From SIG299 sp964541485 (GTDB lineage Bacteria; Bacillota; Clostridia; Lachnospirales; Lachnospiraceae), in contig CAZIQL010000008.1 in the NCBI GenBank assembly GCA_964541485.1, positions 1 to 64,000 on the forward strand: a stretch of DNA of 64,000 nucleotides, in the 5' to 3' direction. A program made the translations under genes and the position numbers. Each line of letters begins with the position of its first letter. The stretch's first letter is position 1. Shown one piece after another: positions 57,887-64,000 of the stretch. The notes under the pieces are model-generated. The model saw nothing but the letters and a program-made list of their open reading frames with translations, made no database searches and was not told the origin of the DNA.

Positions 57887-59359
57887 ATGGGTAGAAAAAA
57901 CAAATCGAAAAGCCCGGCAACACCGGAGGTAATCTTTAAAATTATGATGATTCTGACATTTGCTGTAGGAGCTGCGTTTTTCTGCACGAATCTGGCGGCA
58001 AAGAACACAATGGGCATGCTCACAATCGGTATTTGTCTGACGACATTTGCAATTGCAGTAATTCTTATGAAAAAGATGAATGTGCGTCAAGAAAGGCAGC
58101 AATTGATTTTGAGTCTGGCACTGGTGGTGTTGGTGTTTTGTATTTCGTTAAACAGCGGAAGTTTTTACAGTGACGATTTTCTGTTATTCCTTGCGGTAAT
58201 TGCATTGACAGGTATGTACTTACAGCCGGTGTATTCGATTTACCAGGGAATTCTTGCCACAGTATTTTTATTGATTTTGTATTTTATCCATCCGGAAAAA
58301 GCAGACCCGTTCTCGCAGTATATGATGTGTCTGGTGATTATGGACCTGACTGCATTTATTCTCTACCTTTTGATTAAGCGCGGACGTGCATTTATCGATA
58401 TCAGCGAGATAAAGGCAAAAGAAGCAGAGGAGCTGGTTCATGCAATCAACGTTACCAGCGAAAGGCTTCAGGAAAACTGTGCACAGTCTTCAGAGCGTAT
58501 CGGCGGCATGAAAGAAATCAATGCCAGCCTGGATGGCAATGTAGATGAACTGAAAAAGGGTTCGGAAGAAATTATGCAGGGAACAAAGGAAGTGGATTCC
58601 TCCTGTGAAGAAGTACATGCCTGCATCCGGGTGACGGGAAACCAGATTGGTGCCCTGAATGAAGAAGTGAAAAAGGTAGAAGTTGTACTTGCAGAAAACA
58701 AGACAAACATCGGCGAGATGGATAAGCAGATGGAAAAGGTAAAACGTGAAGTGGAAGATGTAACCAATGTCTTTGCAAAGCTGAACGAACAGATGGAACA
58801 GATTGCAGCGGTAACAGAGCAATTAAATGGTATTGCCAACAGTACAAAGATGTTGGCGCTCAATGCTTCCATTGAAGCAGCCAGAGCCGGAGACCAGGGA
58901 AAGGGGTTTGCGGTGGTGGCATCCAAGGTGCAGGACCTTGCCTTTGACAGCAGCAAATGCTCTGACCGTGTAGATGAGATTGTGGCACAGATGAGAGAAC
59001 AGATTGCGGTTACCTCCAGACAGATTGTAGAAAGTACAGAGGCAATCGAAAGCTCCATTCAGACATTGGGTGGACTGGAAAAGGGATTTGAAGGATTGAT
59101 TATCCAGTTTACTTCCCTTTACGGAAACATCGAAGAACAGAACAGCAACATTCAAAACGTAGATACCATTTTCAATCAGTTAAGAGACCGCGTGCTTGGC
59201 ATGGCAGCTTACGCAGAGGAAAATCAGGCTACGGTAGATACCATTGTGGATGCGACACTTGCTTACAGAAATTATGTTGACCTGGTTGTGGAGGACACAA
59301 GGCAGATCAATGAATTATCCACGGGTATGCTGGAATCTGTAGTGATGAAAGAAGAATAA
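57887..59359 (+). CDS. Second chemotaxis-type receptor with polytopic N-terminus
   Basis: A 490-residue protein. Residues about 15-175 hold five or six membrane helices with short loops (FKIMMILTFAVGAAFFCTN, LILSLALVVLVFCISLNSG, IYQGILATVFLLILYFIHP), and no CACHE or other periplasmic domain. The cytoplasmic part is a long coiled coil with the signalling tip IANSTKMLALNASIEAARAGDQGKGFAVVASKVQDLA. No HAMP is visible. It could sense a membrane or internal state, as other membrane-embedded receptors do. Start 57887 is favoured because AGGAG is 7 nt upstream; ATG 57869 is possible. Confidence 0.88.
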   Translation: MGRKNKSKSPATPEVIFKIMMILTFAVGAAFFCTNLAAKNTMGMLTIGICLTTFAIAVILMKKMNVRQERQQLILSLALVVLVFCISLNSGSFYSDDFLLFLAVIALTGMYLQPVYSIYQGILATVFLLILYFIHPEKADPFSQYMMCLVIMDLTAFILYLLIKRGRAFIDISEIKAKEAEELVHAINVTSERLQENCAQSSERIGGMKEINASLDGNVDELKKGSEEIMQGTKEVDSSCEEVHACIRVTGNQIGALNEEVKKVEVVLAENKTNIGEMDKQMEKVKREVEDVTNVFAKLNEQMEQIAAVTEQLNGIANSTKMLALNASIEAARAGDQGKGFAVVASKVQDLAFDSSKCSDRVDEIVAQMREQIAVTSRQIVESTEAIESSIQTLGGLEKGFEGLIIQFTSLYGNIEEQNSNIQNVDTIFNQLRDRVLGMAAYAEENQATVDTIVDATLAYRNYVDLVVEDTRQINELSTGMLESVVMKEE

Positions 59360-59381
59360 AACAATACAACAATAAACAGCA

Positions 59382-59420
59382 AAAGAGCACAGGTCCGGGA
59401 AAATCAGATCTGTGCTCTTT
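59382..59420. terminator. Bidirectional terminator
   Basis: AAAGAGCACAG (59382-59392) pairs with CTGTGCTCTTT (59410-59420), between a plus-strand receptor gene and the minus-strand ABC operon. Confidence 0.75.
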
Positions 59421-59455
59421 CCTTTATTGATAAAAATAAAATAGGAGTAAGCAAA

Positions 59456-60286
59456 TTATAAAACCTTTGATAAAAATTCTTTCAGACGAGGGTTCTTTGG
59501 ATTTCCAAAAAATTCATCCGGAGGTGCACATTCCAGAATCTGTCCTTCATCAATGAAGAGAACCTTATTGGCTACTTCTCTTGCAAAGCCCATTTCGTGT
59601 GTTACGATAATCATGGTCATGCCTTCCTTGGCAAGCTGTTTCATCAGGTCCAAAACCTCGCCAACCATTTCCGGGTCCAGCGCCGAAGTCGGTTCGTCAA
59701 ATAAAATTACATCCGGCTTCATGGCAAGTGCACGAACGATGGCAATACGCTGTTTCTGACCACCGGAAAGTGTGGACGGATATACATCTGCCTTGTCCTT
59801 TAAACCGATACGGTCAAGGAGGGCAAGAGCTTCTTCCTTTGCTGTTGCTTTAATTGCTGCTTTGGTTGTGGTAACCGGAAGAAGAGCCTTCTTTTTATCT
59901 GCCTTGCAAAACAGGTTGGTAAATGTTGTTACGCGGTTTTTTTGTTTTGCAGTCTTCAAATCCTGTGTCTGCACCAGCACAGGCGCCAGCATGATGTTCT
60001 GAAGTACTGTTTTATTGTTAAACAGGTTAAAGTGCTGGAATACCATACCCATGTGTCTTCTGTGAATATTAATATCTACGCTGAAATCGGCAATGTCAAC
60101 ACCGTTAAAGATAATCTGACCGCCGGTTGGGTCCTCCATACAGTTTAAACAGCGAAGGAATGTACTTTTTCCGGAGCCGGACGGACCGATGACACACATG
60201 ATGTCGCCCTTTTCAATGTGAATGCTGATGCCGTTTAATACCTTGGTATCCCCAAAGTGTTTTTCAAGATTAATGACGTCGATCAC
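59456..60286 (-). CDS. Amino-acid ABC transporter ATP-binding protein with an insert
   Basis: A 276-residue ATPase of the GlnQ/HisP family (usually about 240). Walker A is GPSGSGKST (residues 34-42), the signature is LSGGQ (173-177), Walker B is VILFDEP and the switch His is in VTHEMG. Between residues about 107 and 149, where relatives go straight from NIMLAP to a short helix, there is an extra lysine- and threonine-rich stretch (KTAKQKNRVTTFTNLFCKAD, KAAIKATAKEEA). It sits in the helical subdomain. GTG start at 60286, overlapping the permease gene by 17 nt. Confidence 0.92.
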   Translation of the reverse strand: MIDVINLEKHFGDTKVLNGISIHIEKGDIMCVIGPSGSGKSTFLRCLNCMEDPTGGQIIFNGVDIADFSVDINIHRRHMGMVFQHFNLFNNKTVLQNIMLAPVLVQTQDLKTAKQKNRVTTFTNLFCKADKKKALLPVTTTKAAIKATAKEEALALLDRIGLKDKADVYPSTLSGGQKQRIAIVRALAMKPDVILFDEPTSALDPEMVGEVLDLMKQLAKEGMTMIIVTHEMGFAREVANKVLFIDEGQILECAPPDEFFGNPKNPRLKEFLSKVL

Positions 60287-60980
60287 TTTTTCTTAAGCTC
60301 CTTTCCATGTATTTGATTCCCAAGCTGATTAAGAGAACGAGAACGATGTAAATGAGTGCCATGGCAAGATAAGGCACCATGAACTCATAGCTGTTGCTTC
60401 CGATGGAGTTGAACGCTTTGTAAAGGTCGGTAGCACCGACGAAGCTGACTACGGAGGTTTCCTTAATCAGGGCAACAAATTCATTGCCAAGAGTCGGCAG
60501 GATGTTCTTGATGGCCTGAGGAATGACGATACGGACCATGGTGGTCCAAAAGCTCAGTCCCACTGCACGTCCGGCTTCCATCTGCCCCTGGTCAACAGAC
60601 AGGATACCGCTTCGCATAATTTCGGATATATAAGCACCACTGTTTAAGCCAAAGACAAGAATGGACACGTTCAGTCCGCTGATGCGGAGTCCCAAAAGCG
60701 GGAACAATACGTAATAAAAAATCAGCAGCTGGACAACAATCGGTGTGCCACGGAATGCACCGACATAAAAAGCGGCAATGCCGTTTAATACGCGCGGAAG
60801 CACTTTGTACTTTGGAAGTACTCTTACAATGGCGATGACGGTACCGATTAAGATACCGATGACTAAACCTAAAACAGCAATAAGGAGGGTGTTTTGCAAC
60901 CCCTCCAATACCTTTACATAGCCATCCTGGTTTATTAATATGTCAATAAATTTGTCAATCTTACGACTAAAATCTCCCAT
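60270..60980 (-). CDS. Amino-acid ABC transporter permease
   Basis: A 236-residue permease of the His/Glu/Gln/Arg group with about five membrane helices and the family signature AFRGTPIVVQLLIFYYVLFP, then SGAYISEIMRSGILSVDQGQMEAGRAVGLSFW (the EAA loop that contacts the ATPase). It starts at 60980, 17 nt after the binding protein stop, behind AAAGAGGT. Confidence 0.93.
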   Translation of the reverse strand: MGDFSRKIDKFIDILINQDGYVKVLEGLQNTLLIAVLGLVIGILIGTVIAIVRVLPKYKVLPRVLNGIAAFYVGAFRGTPIVVQLLIFYYVLFPLLGLRISGLNVSILVFGLNSGAYISEIMRSGILSVDQGQMEAGRAVGLSFWTTMVRIVIPQAIKNILPTLGNEFVALIKETSVVSFVGATDLYKAFNSIGSNSYEFMVPYLAMALIYIVLVLLISLGIKYMERSLRKSDRRH

Positions 60981-60997
60981 ATGACCTCTTTCTGATC

Positions 60998-61840
60998 TTA
61001 CTGCATTTCATTGATTGCATCTGTGATACGCTTTGCTGGATCGGAATCAATTATAACATAATCTACGTTTCCGTTCAACATATCCTGTACTGCAAGAGAA
61101 CCATTTTTGTAAGCGATGCACTTTACAGGAAAACCTGCAAAATCCCAGTCCTCATAACCTTCTACATAAAGCTGGCCTGTGGTGCCGTTCTGTACACCAA
61201 TCTTTGTGTTTTCGTCTTTTGCATTTAAGATAGCTTCTACATCAGCTGCTGTCTGGCAGTTATCAAATTCTGTGCAGTCACTCTTTACAATGATCTTCTG
61301 GGAAGCACTGTAGTAGGAAGTAGAGAAGGTAACATATTCTAAACGGTCTTCGCTTACGGTAAGACCTGCCATAGCGATGTCACACTTGTGCTGGCCAACA
61401 GCTAAGCACACGGAATCGAAATCCATGTTCATGATAACAAGCTCTTTGCCAAGGTACTCAGCAAGTGCAGCTGCAATTTCCATATCGATACCATAGTAAT
61501 AAGCGCCTTCCATGTATTCAAACGGTGCAAACTCTGCGTTTGTGGCAACTACTAACTGATCCTTGCTTGGATCTTCTGTTGCGGAAGTCACAGCAGTAGG
61601 TGTGCCGTCACCGAAGTATTTGTTACAGATTTCTTCGAAAGTACCATCTGACATAATCTGTGCAATGAATTCGTTTACGGAAGTCAATAATTCAGGCTGT
61701 GCCTTATCTACGCCGAAAGCGTAATCTTCGCTGGTTAATTCGATGTCGATTACCTTTGCGGTTAACTTTTCGCCGCCGCAGGCAGCAAATGTGCTTAATG
61801 TAAGTACGGTTGCAATTAATAATGCTACAAATTTCTTCAT
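60998..61840 (-). CDS. Amino-acid-binding lipoprotein with a permuted domain order
   Basis: A 280-residue secreted lipoprotein. The signal sequence ends in the lipobox FAAC (C21). Residues 25-79 (KVIDIELTSEDYAFGVDKAQPELL ... GTFEEICNKYFGDG) are what normally forms the C-terminal end of this binding-protein family. A linker follows (TPTAVTSATEDPSKDQ), then the normal N-terminal half from LVVATNAEFAPFEY, and the protein ends at VIIDSDPAKRITDAINEMQ, just before the point where the missing tail should begin. This reads as a natural circular permutation, with old ends joined by the linker. Start 61840 has AAAGGAG upstream. Confidence 0.88.
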   Translation of the reverse strand: MKKFVALLIATVLTLSTFAACGGEKLTAKVIDIELTSEDYAFGVDKAQPELLTSVNEFIAQIMSDGTFEEICNKYFGDGTPTAVTSATEDPSKDQLVVATNAEFAPFEYMEGAYYYGIDMEIAAALAEYLGKELVIMNMDFDSVCLAVGQHKCDIAMAGLTVSEDRLEYVTFSTSYYSASQKIIVKSDCTEFDNCQTAADVEAILNAKDENTKIGVQNGTTGQLYVEGYEDWDFAGFPVKCIAYKNGSLAVQDMLNGNVDYVIIDSDPAKRITDAINEMQ

Positions 61841-61891
61841 AATAAACTCTCCTTTTGTGTTATAATGTATTTTTATTCTTCGCTGGTGCAT

Positions 61892-61920
61892 AATATAGCA
61901 CTGTTTTGCATAAAAATCAA
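61892..61920 (-). promoter_or_regulatory. Promoter of the amino-acid ABC operon
   Basis: On the minus strand, TTGATT (61920-61915), a 17-nt spacer and TATATT (61897-61892), giving a leader of about 45 nt. Confidence 0.6.
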
Positions 61921-61945
61921 CCCCTAACTAATAAATAGAAACTAA

Positions 61946-61974
61946 TTGACGAAAATACCTATCTGTAATAAAAT
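61946..61974 (+). promoter_or_regulatory. Promoter of the PurF-like gene
   Basis: TTGACG (61946-61951), a 17-nt spacer and TAAAAT (61969-61974), 49 bp before ATG 62023. Confidence 0.6.
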
Positions 61975-62022
61975 CTACTATGTATGGGGTAATATAAAAG
62001 TGACAATTACAGGAGGCTCATC

Positions 62023-63429
62023 ATGGGTGGTTTTTTTGCAGTTGCTTCGAAAGAATCCTGCGTTATGGATTTGTTTTTTGGAACGGATTATCATTCCCAT
62101 TTGGGAACCAGAAGAGGCGGCATGGTCGTCTATGGAAAGAACGGCTTTAACCGTGCGATTCACAATATTGAAAATTCTCCGTTCCGTACAAAGTTTGAAC
62201 GGGATGTGGAGGAAATGGAAGGAAAGCTCGGCCTTGGCTGCATTTCTGACTTTGAACCTCAACCACTTCAGGTATTTTCCCATCTTGGCAGCTTTGCTGT
62301 CGGTACTGTCGGAAAAATAAATAACATGGATGCTCTGGTGAAGGATTGTTTTGAACAGGGACATACCCATTTTCTGGAGATGAGTGGTGGTGCGATTAAC
62401 CAGACAGAAGTGGTTGCGGCGCTGATTAATCAGAAGGAAACTATTTTAGAGGGCCTTAAAAATGTCCAGGAAAAAGTAGAGGGTTCCATGACGGTGCTGG
62501 TGCTCACACCGGAAGGTATTTATGCTTCCAGAGACCGCCTGGGAAGAACCCCTGTTATTATAGGAAAGAAAAAGAACGCTTTCTGTGTTTCGTTTGAGAG
62601 CTTTGCTTATCTTAACCTTGGCTATGAGGATTATAAAGAGCTGGGTCCGGGCGAAATTGTTTATGTGACCTCAGACGGAGTAGAGGATCTGCAGGGTCCG
62701 GGCGAGGAGATGAAGATTTGTTCCTTCCTTTGGATTTATTACGGTTATCCGACCTCGTGTTATGAGGGAGTCAATGTAGAAAGTATGCGTTACGAATGCG
62801 GCAGAATGCTTGCCAGACGTGATGATGTGGAGCCGGATGTGGTAGCCGGTGTTCCGGATTCCGGTGTGCCGCATGCCATCGGATATTCCAATGAGTCCGG
62901 CATTCCGTTTGCCAGACCGTTTATTAAATATACACCGACCTGGCCGCGTTCCTTTATGCCAACCAGTCAGGAGCAGAGAAGCTTAATTGCAAAAATGAAA
63001 TTGATTCCGGTGCATGACCTGATTCAGGACAAGAAGCTTTTGATGATTGATGATTCCATCGTCCGCGGCACACAGTTGAGAGAAACAACGGAATTTTTAT
63101 ACCAGAGTGGGGCAAAGGAAGTACATATCCGTCCGGCATGTCCTCCGTTGCTGTTTGGTTGTAAATATTTAAATTTCTCCCGTTCTTCTTCGGAAATGGA
63201 TTTGATTACACGTAAGATTATCCAGAAAAGGGAAGGGGATAATGTTCCAAAGGAAGTGCTGGAGGATTATGCGAATCCGGACAGCGAGAATTACAAGGCA
63301 ATGGTAGAGGAGATCCGAAAGGAGCTCAACTTTACCTCCTTAAAATTCCATCGTCTGGATGACATGATAGAGTCTATCGGGATTTCTCCGTGCAAGCTTT
63401 GCACCTATTGCTGGAACGGAAAAGAATAA
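62023..63429 (+). CDS. PurF-like amidophosphoribosyltransferase without the catalytic Cys
   Basis: A 468-residue protein with both PurF domains. The N-terminal glutaminase domain shows FGTDYHSHLGTRRGGMVVYG, SHLGSFAVGTVGKINN and RDRLGRTPVIIG, but the first residues read MGGFFAVA. PurF and relatives start MCGIFG, with the Cys exposed as the nucleophile, so the glutaminase is expected to be dead. The C-terminal PRTase domain has an intact PRPP loop, LLMIDDSIVRGTQ, and a PDSGVPHAIGYS segment; the terminal CKLCTYCW may keep metal-ligand cysteines. It may use ammonia or serve a regulatory role. A second, functional purF is presumably elsewhere. AGGAGG lies 5-7 nt before ATG. Confidence 0.87.
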   Translation: MGGFFAVASKESCVMDLFFGTDYHSHLGTRRGGMVVYGKNGFNRAIHNIENSPFRTKFERDVEEMEGKLGLGCISDFEPQPLQVFSHLGSFAVGTVGKINNMDALVKDCFEQGHTHFLEMSGGAINQTEVVAALINQKETILEGLKNVQEKVEGSMTVLVLTPEGIYASRDRLGRTPVIIGKKKNAFCVSFESFAYLNLGYEDYKELGPGEIVYVTSDGVEDLQGPGEEMKICSFLWIYYGYPTSCYEGVNVESMRYECGRMLARRDDVEPDVVAGVPDSGVPHAIGYSNESGIPFARPFIKYTPTWPRSFMPTSQEQRSLIAKMKLIPVHDLIQDKKLLMIDDSIVRGTQLRETTEFLYQSGAKEVHIRPACPPLLFGCKYLNFSRSSSEMDLITRKIIQKREGDNVPKEVLEDYANPDSENYKAMVEEIRKELNFTSLKFHRLDDMIESIGISPCKLCTYCWNGKE

Positions 63430-63435
63430 AATACC

Positions 63436-63468
63436 AAAGGGGCACTCTGCGATAGGGACGCCCTTTTT
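63436..63468 (+). terminator. Terminator after the PurF-like gene
   Basis: AAAGGGGC (63436-63443) pairs with GCCCTTT (63460-63466) with one bulge, ending in TTTTT. Confidence 0.65.
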
Positions 63469-63493
63469 GAGTTTATACGAGGTGGGGAAAGAA

Positions 63494-64000
63494 ATGGAAC
63501 AATATAACGTAACCGGTATGAGCTGTGCAGCCTGTAGTTCCAGAGTGGAAAAGGCAGTAGGAAAGGTGGAGGGTGTTACCTCCTGCTACGTGAGTCTGCT
63601 TACCAATTCCATGGGCGTGGAGGGCACGGCAAGTGCGGAAAATATTATACGGGCGGTAGAAGAAGCAGGATATGGAGCGAGCAGAAAAGACACCGCAACG
63701 TCAGAGGAAGGGAATACGACAGGCGGTGTTCAGGAGGATGCGCTTGCGGACAAGGAAACGCCGGCGTTAAAGAAAAGACTGGTTTCATCGATAGGATTTC
63801 TGGCAGTGCTTATGTATATTTCCATGGGACATGTTATGTGGGGCTGGCCGCTTCCGGCAGTGCTTTCAGAAAATCCGGTAGCTCTCGGACTGGCGCAGCT
63901 TTTGCTGACTGTGATTGTCATGGTAATCAACCAGAAATTTTTTATTAACGGTTACAGGAGCTTATTCCATGGGGCTCCGAATATGGATACTCTGGTGGCA
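63494..64000 (+). CDS. Copper-type heavy-metal P1B-ATPase, N-terminal part (runs off the window)
   Basis: The first 169 codons are visible. Residues 1-65 are a heavy-metal-associated domain with the metal site GMSCAACSSRVEKAV and the EAGYGA end. A linker rich in Gly, Thr and Glu follows, then the first membrane helices (LVSSIGFLAVLMYISMGHVM, LGLAQLLLTVIVMVINQKFF) and FHGAPNMDTLVA, which is the usual segment before helix 4 in CopA. The catalytic and CPC motifs lie beyond the window. ATG 63494 follows GAGGTGGGG. Confidence 0.9.
   Translation, partial: MEQYNVTGMSCAACSSRVEKAVGKVEGVTSCYVSLLTNSMGVEGTASAENIIRAVEEAGYGASRKDTATSEEGNTTGGVQEDALADKETPALKKRLVSSIGFLAVLMYISMGHVMWGWPLPAVLSENPVALGLAQLLLTVIVMVINQKFFINGYRSLFHGAPNMDTLVA

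Noticed and set aside
59553..60002. Plus-strand frames within the amino-acid ABC ATPase gene
   Set aside because: They mirror the minus-strand gene, which has Walker A, LSGGQ and Walker B motifs in order.
1..64000. tRNA, rRNA or riboswitch genes
   Set aside because: No cloverleaf ends, rRNA cores or recognisable riboswitch motifs were found by eye. A covariance search would be decisive.

Overview
The window looks like a chromosomal segment of a gut-type Firmicute, most probably a Lachnospiraceae member. The pointers are AGGAGG ribosome sites, extended -10 promoters, Rpn-family nucleases, CotH and DUF3990 families, and ABC and chemotaxis genes of clostridial type. Genus cannot be resolved by eye. 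One run of 100 N (12623-12722) shows this is a scaffolded draft.

Layout. 1-3.4 kb: a methyltransferase interrupted by an in-frame TAG, an HTH-receiver fusion regulator, and a truncated YhcG-type nuclease next to a remnant. 3.7-9.7 kb: housekeeping and membrane genes (AI-2E family transporter, E2-like acyltransferase, PlsC-like/PAP2 pair, M32 carboxypeptidase). 9.8-12.4 kb: a HicA/HicB/SecB-like operon that looks like a toxin-antitoxin-chaperone module, then an MFS transporter. 12.4-17.1 kb: two Rpn-family nucleases, an XRE regulator and an AbiH-like gene. A 54-bp tandem repeat carries the ribosome site of one Rpn gene, and a degenerate 14-bp tandem array lies upstream of the abiH promoter.

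17.3-24.2 kb (minus strand): a GDP-L-fucose operon with both routes, salvage (fucU, fkp) and de novo (manC, gmd, fcl), divergent from an AraC regulator. 25.3-48.1 kb (plus strand): a Wzx/Wzy-type surface polysaccharide locus. It has an acyltransferase, an initiating sugar transferase, several GT2 enzymes, a polymerase, a GT11 alpha-1,2-fucosyltransferase, a GT52-like transferase, two flippases, a cytidylyltransferase, a pyruvyltransferase/FrhB-like pair, a nucleotidyltransferase, a CapD-like dehydratase and a Wzz-like chain-length protein. The GDP-fucose operon plausibly feeds the fucosyltransferase, giving a fucosylated, perhaps host-mimicking, glycan. A four-gene block (36.2-40.7 kb) is bracketed by two copies of the 3' end of a GHMP-kinase-like gene, suggesting a recombined cassette. 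Two toxin-like cassettes (XRE/ImmA/short PIN-like; DUF3990/HTH) interrupt the locus.

48.2-64 kb: a HIT protein, a HipA-like kinase module behind a 17-bp inverted repeat, a CotH domain fused in frame to a CE2-type esterase with its own internal ribosome site and lipobox, a flavoprotein, TetR, two chemotaxis receptors, an amino-acid ABC operon (ATPase with an insert; binding protein that reads as circularly permuted), a PurF-like protein lacking the catalytic Cys, and the start of a copper-type P-ATPase.

The observations I rate highest are the HicAB-SecB module, the permuted binding protein, the CotH/esterase in-frame fusion, the 14-bp array upstream of abiH, and the duplicated GHMP scar bracketing a polysaccharide cassette.
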